From Dryococelus australis (lineage: Eukaryota; Arthropoda; Insecta; Phasmatodea; Phasmatidae), in contig CM056995.1 in assembly GCA_029891345.1 (NCBI GenBank), positions 84,135,895 to 84,199,894 on the forward strand: a stretch of 64,000 nucleotides of DNA. The letters run 5' to 3'. The translations under genes and the position numbers were made by a program. Of this stretch, positions 1 to 11,506 are shown piece by piece. Numbering within the stretch: the first letter of the stretch is position 1; each line of letters starts with the position of its first letter. The notes under the pieces are model-generated. The model was given only the letters and a program-made list of their open reading frames with translations, made no database searches and was not told the DNA's origin.

Positions 1-1063
1 TGTGTATTCCTCTGGGGAATAAACACGTATTCTTACCTAACCCCGTGTGCTTATTCTAGGGTGATTTTGACTTCCATCGTCGTAGACGTCAAACCCACCA
101 AGGAAAAGCAGGAGACCACATCTTGAAACCACTTTGCTGAAACTAGTGTAGGACTGTGGGCTACTCTTAAACAGGCACACGTACGTTATACAACATAACC
201 CAGTAGATGGCTACCCATTCTGTGGACAAGGTACGCAAAGGCACCTGGCGCACATGTATGGTAGAGCCCCGACCACTAGGAACACATACGAAGAAGCGGC
301 TAGACATCCAGATCAGCTAACCCATCCCATCCACCATGTTGAACTTCAACGGTTGGAGTGATAGGACTGATTCTGGTTGGCCTAACCACTTCTAACTACA
401 CTCTTAGCCAGCAAACTTATTGCCTACTCCTCCTTTGTGTGGTGGACTGTAGCACCTTCTCATATGCCCTTCACTCATAGAAAGTGGTGCAAGGAGGAGA
501 ACTAAGAGGGCAGCTACTGCCTCTAAACCTACTCAGTTGCTCTGCAACTCATTGCCGTCTGCCCTCACCAGCTCCTCCCCACGGGACTGAGCTCATGCCG
601 TCTGACAACTGGCGAGGCCTCACCTCCCAGTACCAAATCCTCCCTTTTCTAGCCACCCCAGAAGATCACTGCAGAGCCTAAACGACTCGGACTTCCAGTG
701 CCACTGCCCTAACTTCAGGCCTGCGAGGACCAGCAGCTCGCCGCCAGAGCCAACCAGCAGCACCACCACCCCAAGACAGGGCACCAGTTCCAGCCAGCAG
801 ACGCCGAGCCAGGATCTACTGCTGATAAAGTCCACTGCAGGTAAAAGAGTGCCTTTGTACAAACAGTGAGTGCGTAGAGCCATCACCACCATACCTGACT
901 TGGTGCCTTGTCGAAGGGCTAAACCCCCCACCCTATAATGCACCAATAAGCGACAGAAAATCCAAACTACTCCGCAGTGCGTTTAGCCAGTGCCTCTGTC
1001 TAGCACTGAAGGAACCTCTATCTGACGGCATCGCCACCATTTTAACCAGAGAAATCACACATC
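1..1063 (+). repeat. LTR-like fragment (right-hand part of an LTR)
   Basis: The window opens inside a GC-richer block with an AATAAA signal near base 18. It contains a stretch around 265-285 (GAGCCCCGACCACTAGGAAC) that closely resembles the element A LTRs (about 43342-43362) and the LTR copy at 63430. A second shared stretch (AGGCCTCACCTCCCAG, 615-630) recurs at 8993 and 33085. The block ends near 1063 in CACACATCA, like the LTR end CACGCATCA of element A. I infer a diverged LTR fragment of the same superfamily. Minus-strand ORFs here look like chance frames. Confidence 0.45.
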
Positions 1064-1615
1064 AAAACTAAAATCAAGTACAGTGTGCTATAAAATTTAT
1101 CAGAGTACAAGGCAAAGCCTCATTAGATGATACTCTAAATCATGACACTATTTTATGTGAACTCTTAATAATTTAACTAGGGATGGGTCGAACTACATTT
1201 TCTTGGTACTGGATACCAGTTTCAATACCAAATTATAATTGTCATGAATGAAAAACAACTTGGACACAAAAATTGCTCATTTTACTAGTGTCATTGACAC
1301 ACACTGAAACTATATAAAAACCCACATTTGACTGGAAACAAATGGTAGACGGCATGTAAACAGAACGTCCTTGACCAATGACAAACCAACACATTCTTCT
1401 TTGAGTCTATAGAATCACATTTCCACAGTAAAAACTCTAATAAAACTTAGAGGAAAACGATAGCTCAGTAAACACTTACTTTGCAATTTTGGAGTTTTAT
1501 TATTTTATTTTGCGAATTTAAGGAAATTACTATACGGTTAAATAAATATTGTAATTATCTAATACACCTGCTGTGGCCTAGCCCGGGGAATACGCGGGCT
1601 AGGTCACGACTAGTG

Positions 1616-3393
1616 GTGTGCGGGATCCCCAACTTCGGGAATACGTAACGATTTTCTCGTCGGGTGGGATATAATTTTTCCCCAATATTTTCGGGAAAAA
1701 TTGGTGTTCACGTTTGCAGGTTGTTCCAACTAAATTACAAGCCGGATTTCGTACAATAAGCTTTATATTGACTCATGTACGCGATAATGATTTCTTTTTT
1801 TCCGCTTATTCGTAGATTTCAAAGTTTGTTGCATAAGCTAAAATAATTTTTGTAGGTCATATATTATGTACCGTTAAAACTCTGTGTCTATTGCAAAAAT
1901 TAAGTAAAACTTGTCGTAAACTTGCACTATTATGAAGTTATGGTGAACCATGCCCATTGCATTTGTCTTATATGTGAGTGAAATTGATACGCTGCAAGTA
2001 TCGATTGCTGGTTGATGTGGTACGCGAGTTTTGAGATACATAACCTAAACATTCACGTAAAATTAAGCTAGTGCACAATGAATGTTTAATTTGACCGAGA
2101 TCTAAAATGGTGTTTTTTAATATGGATGTTGTTAAAACTATTCGTAACACGCAAACAAATTGTCTTTGTTTTTCGTTCGGAATGTGTTTGTTTTTAATTG
2201 AGTGCTGTGCTCACTTGTTATCGCCGAGACGTTGACAAACTCCAAACGTAGCAAATTTTCTATGAGAGAAATATAATTAATTTACTTAGCCACTTTTAAT
2301 TTAATTATTGATAGAAGATTAGCTTTGTTAGCATACAGATTCTGTATGATGACTTCATAACCTTCCCGATACGACTTGGTTTTGATTGCAGTTGCACTGC
2401 GTGATTAGAAGCGTAACTGTGATTACGGACGTTAAAACTTCCACTGAAAGTTAATTTGAGTACATTTGTGTCAATGTACATACATTTTACTACCAAAAAT
2501 GGAACGAATAATGCAAAAGTTCCTTAGTAGACGTCATGAAATTATAAAGAAAATAGCAGCCAACTGAAAACATGAAAGGCAATGTTTTCAAACAAATTTA
2601 AAGTGAAATTTTTGTTTTTCATGTTGTAAGACTAATTCTTTTAGTTATTTAAAACTTATTATAAGTCCGTACAAATGTGATTTGATGGCTGCAAAATATA
2701 GAAGAAGGAAGACGACCAGCAAAGTAGATAATAAATATACAAAAGGGAAGGGATGTTCTGCATGTGCAAACAAACATTTAAGAACAACTCCAGACAACCT
2801 TGCACCTTCTACTTTGTTCGCATCCAATGTAACCATAGAACTTGTGCAAGACACTTCTCAACTCGTTTTCTCACATAACTGGCATAATTATAAAACCAGC
2901 GTACAATAGCCATGAAAACTATGATCAAAAATATGTATGTTTGGAATTCGTACAAAAGAATTTTGTACGAATTCCAAAGCTGAACAATCCCTCGCACATT
3001 CTAAAGCATTATTTACAAAAAAAAACCTGAGGATATAGATTAAAATATTTACATAGCCCCATTGAACACATTCTGTTTGCAACTTGTTTCAATAGTTGAC
3101 ACTTTTCCACACTTTGTTTTATATTTAAAACTTAATTGAAACTCTTAGTTACCTAAGTGTATAAAAATATAGAACAATAAGACTTTTCTAGCTCAAATAT
3201 AATTTTCAACACATTATTCTATGTTTATGTTTTGTTTTAAAGGAAAGTCCTGATAGAATGTTATTCACTAGGTCTAAAAACCCACAAATACCTTTACTTA
3301 AAATATTTTTTCCAGATTTTTCCTGAAAACCTGCAGGAAATCTAAATTTCCCGCCAGAATTTTTCTAGATGGCAAAATTCCATTCCCGCACAC
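1616..3393. mobile_element. hAT-like non-autonomous element, about 1.8 kb
   Basis: The ends form an inverted pair: GTGTGCGGGA at 1616 and its complement TCCCGCACAC ending at 3393. The flanking 8-mers GACTAGTG and AACTAGTC share the core ACTAGT. Both ends continue with poly-T and GGGAAA-type words. The interior is AT-rich and holds a perfect 18-base-arm hairpin at 2940-2978. No transposase frame is visible. Confidence 0.5.
2940..2978. repeat. Perfect 18-bp inverted repeat with 3-base loop
   Basis: Positions 2940-2957 and 2961-2978 are exact reverse complements separated by GAA, giving a 39-base palindrome that includes GAATTC and GTAC words. Symmetry stops sharply at 2939/2979. It lies near the middle of the 1616-3393 element and is not at any element end I can define. 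Confidence 0.9.
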
Positions 3394-3475
3394 AACTAGT
3401 CATGACGGGTGTATCAGATAGTTACGGTATTTATTTATGTGAATATTTAATAATGCAGTTGTATCAGATAATTAT

Positions 3476-4970
3476 GTTATGTGTGGGATGTACAATAACT
3501 ACTCAATTTGCTTGTTCATGTCTATCGGCACTTACTTACAATTCTCTACCTGCTTTTATTGTACCTGAAATATATACCATAAAAGTGATTAATGGGATAA
3601 AATTAATTAAATGACAAATTTTGGTGCAGCATATAATTGTGGTATGTATTGGGTGTACATACAATAACTAAGAGTTGTTCCGATACAGATACATAGTATC
3701 CGTATCTGTCGATATTTCGCCTTTTCCCGATGTATCTCGGTATCGGGTATGGTACTGGGCCAATCATTACTATCGGTTGTAGACAATTAAGTCAGGTTAA
3801 TTCAAAATCATATATAATTCAAAATGTGTATTCGCCCCCAAATGGAAGAATGGAATTTGATATGATCATGCCAGAGTTTTCACGTCTGTTGACTAATTTT
3901 CGTTGCCTCTACCGCCCGCTAAAGAGGTGAAAAGATGCGAGTGCCAAGCACTGCGTGAAGTTTGGGAGAGTAGGATAAAGAAATTTATAGGCTGTCTGTT
4001 GTGACAGTTGGAGGGAGGAAGGAAGCTTGGTGCTGTGTGTGTTTGGTTTCATGATGGACAAAGAAAAGGAGTGTAGCGGTGTGGGCGTGGCTGGAGGATG
4101 GAAGGAAGTGAAGCGGTGTGGGCGGCATGGATAATGGGAGTGATGACGGCATGGATAAAGGGAGTGATGACGGACAGCCAGTGGAGGGTAGACTGTAATT
4201 TTTTTGGGAGGGGGGGGGGGGGGAGAAAAAAACAAAGGGGGCGAGCAACCTTTTTTCAGAGGTCAGACCCAGCTTAGCAAGTGTCTGCTTGACACAAAAA
4301 TGGCTCGAGTGCCAGGCTGGCCGGCCAGGTAGGTTGGAATTGAGACAAAATTCACCGGAAGTTTATTCATAGTAGAGGGAGCGAGATGATTCTGGCTAAC
4401 AAAGTTGCAGTAATCTGAACTTTACATTTTTTTTTTTAAATATATTTTGGTGTAGCAATTAGGCCTAAAGGCAACAATTACAACACCTAAATTTTACTGC
4501 ACATTAACATATAATTAATGACAAAGATAAATGCAACAGATTTATTTTTTGGGTTATTTCCTTCAAATTTTTGCCTCTTTTCTACCAAAACTTTTGTGGT
4601 TCCCCAAATCAGGGTGTTAACTTCGAGAGGGTAGTTATTCTTGGGCCTGTAGTTGTGTTTACTTTGGAAAGGGAAAATGTACATTTCTTAAGAAGTTATT
4701 TTATTTATTTAAACAAGTCTAGGAAAAATGTTTAAGTGTATTATTAACAGTAATACTTTTTCTAATATTCAGTGCGAAGGGCATTGGTATCGACAATGGT
4801 ATCGGGTATCGGAAAACATGGTATCGGAACAACTCTAATAACTACTCAAGTTGCTGACTTGTGCTTGTCGGCACTCACTCGCAACTCTCGACCCGTTTTT
4901 ATTGCACCTCAATTATGCATAATAAACGTAAATGAAGTCAAAAATCATAATTGTGGTATGCCTGGGTTGC
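3476..4970. repeat. Tandem repeat of about 165 bp, interrupted by a hAT element
   Basis: The sequence 3476-3638 and the sequence made by 3639-3670 plus 4845-4952 are two diverged copies of one unit. Both contain ACAATAACTACTCAA or AATAACTACTCAAG, then TGTC(T/G)(A/G)TCGGCACT, then a TTTTATTG(T/C)ACCT segment. A third copy starts at 4953. The 3671-4836 element sits inside the second unit. The function is unknown; it is probably internal to the outer element. Confidence 0.7.
3671..4836. mobile_element. hAT-type non-autonomous element with perfect 8-bp target duplication
   Basis: A 16-base perfect terminal inverted repeat, AGAGTTGTTCCGATAC at 3671-3686 and its complement at 4821-4836, is flanked by identical 8-mers AATAACTA (3663-3670 and 4837-4844). 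TIR style and 8-base duplication are typical of hAT elements. Subterminal GTATCGG words repeat on both sides (about 3690-3760 and 4790-4830). No transposase ORF is recognisable in the 1166 bases. A poly-G run lies at 4210-4223 and a 25-base tandem duplication (GCATGGATAAxGGGAGTGAT type) at about 4118-4172. Confidence 0.88.
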
Positions 4971-5149
4971 CAAAAAAAAAAAAAACGTTAAGGTGCTTGC
5001 AGCTGTATGAATATTATGCTACGAATAAAATATGGTATATTATGGTACACTTGTACTTCTAAAATTTAATAACTTGTAAACATTTTGCCTGATCTTGACC
5101 AGCAAAGGCTTTTTGCAATGTTTGCAGGAAGATGCAGAAGAAATTATGG

Positions 5150-5335
5150 CATACTTTTCGAAAGTATCGTACACATTCCAGAAGTTATGGTATGCTTGTA
5201 CAATAACTATGGCATGAGAAAATGTGTGTTGTGCATATTAAATTACGGTACACTTTTCAAACATATTGTACACATTCCAAAAGTTATGGTACCTCATACC
5301 ATAATTATGGCAAAAGAAAATGAGTATTAAAATTC
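5150..5335. repeat. Two-unit tandem repeat of about 100 bp
   Basis: Two neighbouring units each hold TGTACACATTCC(A)-AAGTTATGGTA followed by CATAACTATGGCA/AATTATGGCAAAAGAAAATG. They lie in the right part of the outer hAT-like element. No coding potential is visible. Confidence 0.65.
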
Positions 5336-5735
5336 AATACTTTTGGATATTCTCATGCAATACTCAATACTATGAAGTACCAAGAGTATTTAGGTATCAT
5401 GGTATTGAGGATTCCATACCTAGAATTAACAGAAATATAAATAATTATAATATTACAACAAATGAGAATATTGTTAACCTGAAATGAATAATGAGCTCTT
5501 ATTTAAAGCATAATGGTGCACTATAAAAATTGTCATTATAACTAATGTCTTGTATAGAATGGCCTGATTGTGGTATAGTTATAATGTAAAAACATACAAA
5601 CTCACAATACAAAACATGTTCTTATGTTCTTGGGAACACTTTTTTTTTCTTCAGAACTTAACACACTACTTAAAAAAAGTTTAGGCAACAGAAACTACCA
5701 GCGAAGAATACTGCACAGTACATGTGGACACTCAC

Positions 5736-5879
5736 CTCGGTGGGAAAGTCAACTATTTCAAACTGATACGCCATGTCTGGAAAGATGCCCATGGCAAGCG
5801 CTAAAATGGCTGCAGCAGAACCCACAATACTGTACAGCAGTGCCTTGTTCTCCATCAAACTCTCCATGTACGGATGACC
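5736..5879 (-). CDS. ATP13A1: ATP13A1 exon F (penultimate exon seen; near C-terminus)
   Basis: Reading the minus strand, a TAG acceptor precedes GGT at 5879 and the exon ends GAG before GTGAGT at 5736. This gives 144 bases, 48 codons, phase 0 at both ends. The peptide starts GHPYMESLMENK and contains the hydrophobic helix ALLYSIVGSAAAILALAMG, then IFPDM and EIVDFPTE. From recall this matches the C-terminal membrane region of ATP13A1, including the PFMESLPENK-like loop. The protein is the P5A ATPase of the ER membrane, which extracts misinserted transmembrane helices. The remaining coding exon, expected to start in phase 0 with the last membrane helix, is not visible at 1-5735. Translation past the donor runs into unrelated residues. 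Confidence 0.94.
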
Positions 5880-6161
5880 CTACATATGTAAATATGCTCA
5901 TCAAACACTGAAAACAGTATTCCCTTACATGGACACTACAAAAATGTACACAGTACCACTTAAGCCAACACTGGTAATTTTCAGATGTGTTGAGTACATC
6001 ATCACAACATCAAGCAATACTTTAAAAGTGGTATTGAAGGGAAAAAGTATTTTTGGGGGCCTAATGCATACCATCAGTTCAATACACAAGCACACACTAA
6101 AGATAGTTTGTTGTGATGAAATTTTGATGCAATCAATTACGTATATACAAAGGTAACTTAC

Positions 6162-6291
6162 CCTGTAGTTGATGGCGAATGTGGCAACTTGTAGTGCCAT
6201 AGATATTATATACACAGTGCTGTTGAGAAGACTGGGTGCAAATTGAGACTCTTCTTCACTCTCTGTGTTGGGCTTGGCCGATGGTTCCACC
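6162..6291 (-). CDS. ATP13A1: ATP13A1 exon E
   Basis: On the minus strand the acceptor GAAG precedes the exon at 6291, and the exon ends CAGG before GTAAGT at 6162. This gives 130 bases: one base completing the Lys codon split with exon D, then 43 codons. The peptide begins VEPSAKPNTE, has an acidic stretch (ESEEES), then FAPSLLNSTVYI and the helix IISMALQVATFAINYR. The NSTVYI-to-ATFAINY segment is highly conserved in animal ATP13A1. The acidic start is a variable cytosolic or luminal loop. The intron to exon F is only 282 bases, in contrast to the other introns. Confidence 0.94.
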
Positions 6292-6734
6292 CTTCCACAC
6301 AGAAAAACAACACAGCCATATACAATTCAGGTACATTAATTAATCTGTGCCCCTAAAAATATTAATATAGGTCTTCTTAGATTTATCTACAGCAATAATA
6401 ACCCAACAACTGCCATGCATGTACGAACCATACTGCGTCAGTGCTGACACCACAAAGTTATTTCCTGATTACAAATTTCTAACACAGTGCTGGCTGAATA
6501 AGAATGACAATGAATCCAAATGAAATTTGGTGCACCACATTTACCTGCATATTAGATGAGAATACTACAGATGTATTTGGAGAATGAATTTCAAGCATTT
6601 AGAAAAGGAAGAGCAGAGCAAGATTGGGGAATGAAGCAGCCATCTTCCATAGTACGAAACTGAACTGAATCTATTTCAAAATCTGTATGGCTAGACCTGA
6701 AATTTAAACCAGGTCCTTCCGAATGTGTTTCTAG

Positions 6735-7573
6735 TAGGTATGGGTCGGGTCGGTTCGGTTCCTCGGTTCCAATTTATACCGGTTATTGAGGTTTGACTCG
6801 GAACCGGTTTTAGGTTTACTACTACTACTCTGTTCTCATTTCTATACAGCAATAAATCTAGTAATATTTTCAGATGATATACTTAGCACGAAACATTATG
6901 AATTAATCTAGTTATGGCAAAACTCTGACATTACAAAAATAACTGTAATGAGAAACTTATCAAAACAAACACAAATTGCAGATACCGCCAAAACAATATA
7001 GGTTAATTCACCAGTAAAAAACATTTTTTTCTTGGCAGCAATATTTCCTTACAGCGAATTACTATTGCTGTTGAAAGCATATAAATATTAATTTATTTGG
7101 TACCAATGATCACAAATGTAGTTTTCAAGGACAGACGTTTTATCCAATACACTATTTGGTTTATATTCTATAAGTTAAACGAGACAAAACGTAATTAGTC
7201 TCGTGGTGGCAATGTCATAGATAAATATATACAGAGAAGATACTACACTAAGCATAGAGTGAAACAAAATGGCTGACGTTTATGTACAGATTTTTAGCTT
7301 TGAATCGTTCTAATTGTTACATGTTTACGTCTTCTAAATACAGCATTCTAGGGTATTATACAAGAGAAAAAAATTATGTATACAGAGTAGAGTATGTACA
7401 TGTATTTTGTGAGAGCTTTTGGACGTGATACGTGAATAATGGCTTTTTTTAAGTTATTTAAGTCTGAAATTATTAAAATGTCATCTGAATACTAGAACCG
7501 AATACTGGAACCAATATTTAAATGTAGAATTGGTACCGGAACCAAAATTTTTTTGTTATTTGACCCGTCCCTA
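6735..7573. mobile_element. Short hAT-like element (MITE-scale) in an ATP13A1 intron
   Basis: The left end is TAGGTATGGGTCGGG at 6735. The right end, read inward from 7573, is TAGGGACGGGTC. Flanking 8-mers GTTTCTAG (6727-6734) and GTTTCAAG (7574-7581) match at 7 of 8. GGTTC(C/G)GGT words repeat near both ends. There is no ORF of note. Its termini resemble those of the 1178-5422 element, so both probably used related transposases. Confidence 0.72.
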
Positions 7574-8288
7574 GTTTCAAGAATACATATATTACCACTG
7601 CGATACCTCACTCAAAGAGAATTGGAGAAGATTGATTAGGCAGCATCAAGCGTGGTAAATAGTAAGGTGATTAATTATATTTACGATCTGTGATTACCAT
7701 ATTTATATTATTCTAAGCTACCATTATTACTAAGCCGCGCATAATTTTTTTGGTGAAAATCCTGGGGGAAAATATTATTGGTCTACATATGAAGCAACAG
7801 GTTTAAAAACCATTTCAGTAGGAAGTTTAATTTCAGTAGAAATTTAATATTGCCTTTATTAAAAATGATTCTCCTTCAACAAAAAATATATTTAACTTTG
7901 TTAAAAGAGAATATTGTGTCTTTGGAAGCAAATAACTGCATAACAAGCATATCTCCAGAAGCACCAATTTCGATTCATCGATTTAAAAATTTAAATAGCC
8001 TCCCAGTCACTGTATTTACATTATATTTTGCACAAATAATCACATTTTGTTTTAAAGTAGCAAACTAATGCATACTTTTTCTGTTGCTACAAAAACTGTT
8101 TAACAAAAATGGCATAGCTGATGCATACACATTTGTTCAGAATGTCGATCACAGACATAATTTCTGTATTGAAAACCAAATTGCACAGTTAACAACAACT
8201 ATATATTTATAGTATCATTGACTACATTTATGAAAGAATATTTGCAAATGTAATTCTAGTTATTGAACTATATTATTTATGGATTGCA

Positions 8289-8820
8289 TGACACGTGCCC
8301 GGATAGGCTACTAGGCACGGTGGTCAGGGATTTTGTCCGCTAGACCAAAAGCCGGGTTGGTTTAGGTTAATAGACGGTGAGAGACAGGGGGTGTTGGCTA
8401 GCACATACTTATTATTGCTTCTTGAGTGCCGTGGTCGTAGTGGGTTTTACCCAGATGTAGCGAGCTTGACCCATGCTGAACTGGCGATCCCACAAGTGAG
8501 ATTTGTTTGTCCAGAAGTGAACGTTGTCCCAGCCAAATCCTGTAGCAGTGCCAGTTAAAGAGTCCTTTCACCACGGGATGGCACAAGGGATGAATTCGGA
8601 TACACGGAGATACAAATAAGATGGTTACCGGGGCAGCAGATACTGACTCGTGCTTGAGTTGGGCGGTGCGGTCCCATTCCGTCTGTCGCTCCGGAGTGGG
8701 TCGAGGAAGTTCACTTAACTGTCTGGTGGCAAGGAACGAGCAAAGGGTACAACTCTTGCCTATTCGGCTTTGGCCTTGGTCTTACACACCACTCGGGATT
8801 TCACCATCTGCTTCACTGTG
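8289..8820 (-). repeat. LTR fragment related to elements A/B (minus orientation)
   Basis: It starts TGACACGTGCCCGG and continues to GCTAGACCAAAAG. This corresponds to the 3' end of the A/B family LTR read on the minus strand (compare 39230, 55599 and 22264). Later bases share GGCGGTGCGGTCCC-type sequence. No primer-binding site follows the LTR end on the minus strand, so this is a fragment or solo LTR. Confidence 0.55.
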
Positions 8821-8824
8821 TTGA

Positions 8825-9405
8825 GGCCAGTGTAGTTCCTTTCTTTATGTCAGACTCAGAGGCAGGGTATTTGGCAGAAAGTGAGAACGGTAGCTACTGA
8901 CTCCAAAACTAAGCAGAGTTGTAACTCAGTCATAACTGCACTTCACAGGCTAACCCAATGGGAACGAACTCTTGCCATCCCCCCAGCTGGAGAGGCCTGA
9001 CCTCCCAGTTCCCTCTCCACTGTTGTTTCCCACACTCATCAAGACCGCACGGAGCCCTCATCTAATTGTAGTAGCCATCCGCCGGGGCGAGGACATCCTG
9101 TACGGAATCGTCAACCCCTGGTTCAGAAGCTACTGGTCAACCTACAGCCGCAACCTTCCCAGGGCTACCACCAGCGTCACCAGTGCACCACATCCCAGAG
9201 CTGGCAGCAGCAGCCAGCCGCCGTCCTCACAACTGTGTCAGTAGTCACCCCAGGCCACCGTCCAGACAGGTAAACTCGTGGCAGTGTGCCGCCCCATCCT
9301 CTGGGCCGTGACAGTGTTACCGGACTTTGTGCCGAGTAGACAGGCCACACGTCCTACTCTGTACACGGGCCGTGTGCTGGTCCCCAGGCACTAAGCTTTG
9401 ACACA
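8825..9405 (+). repeat. LTR-like fragment (plus orientation), same family as 1-1063
   Basis: It shares AGGCCTGACCTCCCAG (8993-9008), GTAAACTCGTGGCAGTGTGCC and GGACTTTGTGCCGAG with the blocks at 1-1063, 32354-33480 and 17930-18990. Only the relative order of these words supports the call. The 90-codon ORF at 8972-9244 has no family I know and is probably fortuitous. Confidence 0.45.
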
Positions 9406-10715
9406 ATTCTTGTTTGATTGGCGACAATTAAAATGGTATAGTGACCACAGCAATCACCTCACAGTCTAGGCAGTCACATAATAAGGGTTTTCGTGGCACA
9501 CCTCAAAGGCAGTCATGCATCATAGTTTAACCTCTAAAATATACATAGAAATGTATAATTAACATAATTTAAAATACCTAAATGAGCTTTAATAACCTGC
9601 AATTATTATTATTATTTAGAGGAATTTTTCTAGACTAGATTGAAAAATAAACAACATAAAGAACTTGACCAATATGTACCATAAAGCTTAGACTCAATCT
9701 GGCTTGATGTAATTTTTTTTAATTTTGGCTTGGATTGATGTTATTTTACTAAAGTTTGGCTGTGCTTAGCTCGAGGATCTGAAATTGGGGTTTGCCCATC
9801 TCTACACTTCAAAAGGCCAATGTTTGCTACACACTCAAACATAACATCACCAATGTGAAGTAAAGATATGCGACCTTGATTGAATAAGCTTTAACTGTTT
9901 TAAGCTATATTTGCAGAACCCAACCGTAAGCTCATTTCCTCTCCTTACATGCCTGGAGAGAAGCGAGCTAGTTGCCTAGCGTGCATCATGATCACACCCT
10001 TCCTCTGGTTGCTGATCTGTTTAGAAGATAAAGGAGCCTGTAAAGGAGTAGATTGTTTCACACCTCCCACTGCTGGTGCTTCCCCACAGCCATTTAACCT
10101 GCCGTGAACACAGTGCCCAATTGATAACCTCTCCACGTGCTCTCAGCTGGTTGAGTGAGCACAAGATGTTCAAAATTCAGCTTCTATTCTGATTCATTTG
10201 TTATCTTTTTCAGAGGTTTTGAAAGTTTTAGGTCAACTTATAATCAATTATATATGATACTTTGTGAAGTATTCTTTTTTGTGCAAGTTGAAGTGAAACG
10301 TTTTTGAATGTATTATTTAAAGTAGTATAAAAGTTTAAAAAATTCCATTTTTATTGAGTTTACTAGTTAAACTTTATTCGCAGACAATCTACAGCTCTCA
10401 TTATACTAAACATTAAAAGTTTAAAGAGGTTAGAAGCTGTATTTTATTGATGTACATGTCAGTTCCTCATATACTGAAATCATAGAAGTATGGAATTTTT
10501 TTGACAGTCCCCTGAAAAACAGTAGATAGATAATCTAATGCAGTACCAAAAAATGTTTACAAGAATTGAAACGACAAAAGTCAAGATCCTATGCATTCTA
10601 TTGCAAACCGAAAGAAGTGGTAAATATGTACTACAAAATATGGCACCTATAAATAAACATAGTAACTAACCAACTATGAAATGCTGTGATTTGGAATTGA
10701 AGGTAGCATACTTAC
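9406..10715. other. Intron sequence without recognised feature
   Basis: AT-rich intron between exons D and E of ATP13A1. I see no gene, terminal repeat pair or tandem array. Confidence 0.6.
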
Positions 10716-10858
10716 TTCGGCGGAGACCTGGCAGAGGCTTCTTGTACCAGGTAGATAAGGCAGGCAAAGTGGACTGCAAACTGCAGCATCACAGTCAATA
10801 CAGTGTAGAGATTAAATATGTTTGGGAGTGGTCGCTGGCGAGAAAGAGTCTTCAGGGG
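10716..10858 (-). CDS. ATP13A1: ATP13A1 exon D
   Basis: On the minus strand a pyrimidine-rich TTTCAG acceptor precedes CCC at 10858. The exon ends CCGAA before GTAAGT at 10716. This gives 143 bases: 47 codons plus two bases of a Lys codon completed in exon E. The peptide runs [15 protein letters not shown], then [19 protein letters not shown] and [13 protein letters not shown]. The block [20 protein letters not shown] is diagnostic of ATP13A1 from recall. It contains two membrane-spanning stretches. The intron from exon C is short (451 bases). Confidence 0.95.
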
Positions 10859-11309
10859 CTGAAACAGACAATATTGATATTTTAGATACATGGCACTATC
10901 CCAGGTAGACAGTGAACTTTGTATACCAGAATGAATGCAGTTCAACAAATGGGTGCATAGAAATAATAGCACAACTGGAACAACGATAAACACCAATTTT
11001 TTATTGTTAGTAAACATATTACTTATTTTAATCAATTTTGATTGCAATCTTTTTAGTAAATTTTTTTATTGTTCCCAAGAAAATTGTTACTTAAAGAATG
11101 TGGCTATTCCTGGGGTCATAGAAGTTGTTTGAAGTTGACTGTTCCACTGTATTTTTAATTTTAATTTTGTGTGGGGTGGTGGCATTCATAATTCTCTGCA
11201 TGCTTCACAAAACACTCAAAAAATGCTATGAACTACAAAAACTAATAATAAAACCAAATGTTTAAACAAAACACACACGTAAACTTGAACTCTGTAAACA
11301 TGTACTAAC

Positions 11310-11506
11310 CTTAGACCTGGAGATGAAGAGAAAACATGCAGCCAGCAACAGGCCCTGGAGTGTTGCCTGCATGTCGCTGAACTTGATACCATCCAGGTAG
11401 AGAACAGACTGACTGTAAGCCAATATGAGGGCATTTAAGGCAAGAATCTTGAACATTTGCAGTGTTGTCACCAGAGTGCACCTTCCTTGCTTGATGATGT
11501 GGCATA
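11310..11506 (-). CDS. ATP13A1: ATP13A1 exon C
   Basis: The minus-strand acceptor TTTGCAG precedes TAT at 11506. The exon ends TCTAAG before GTTAGT at 11310. This gives 197 bases: two bases finishing an Ile codon begun in exon B, then 65 codons. The peptide [65 protein letters not shown] is almost superimposable on the corresponding part of animal ATP13A1. It covers membrane helices of the second half of the transmembrane domain, including a conserved polar stretch ([11 protein letters not shown]). This is the strongest evidence for the gene identity. Confidence 0.97.

Larger units (their letters stand above)
1178..5422. mobile_element. Outer hAT-like element, interrupted by younger insertions
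   Basis: The left end reads TAGGGATGGGTCG at 1178. The right end, read inward on the other strand from 5422, reads TAGGTATGG. Flanking 8-mers are AATTTAAC (1170-1177) and GAATTAAC (5423-5430), 6 of 8 matching, as expected for an old hAT target duplication. The interior is full of GGTATCGG/GGTACC-type subterminal words and encloses two further elements (1616-3393 and 3671-4836). No transposase is recognisable, so it would be non-autonomous. The assignment rests on ends and flanks only. Confidence 0.45.

Noticed and set aside
1..5735. Terminal coding exon of ATP13A1
   Set aside because: The expected phase-0 exon with the last membrane helix could not be found among minus-strand frames; it is probably outside the window.
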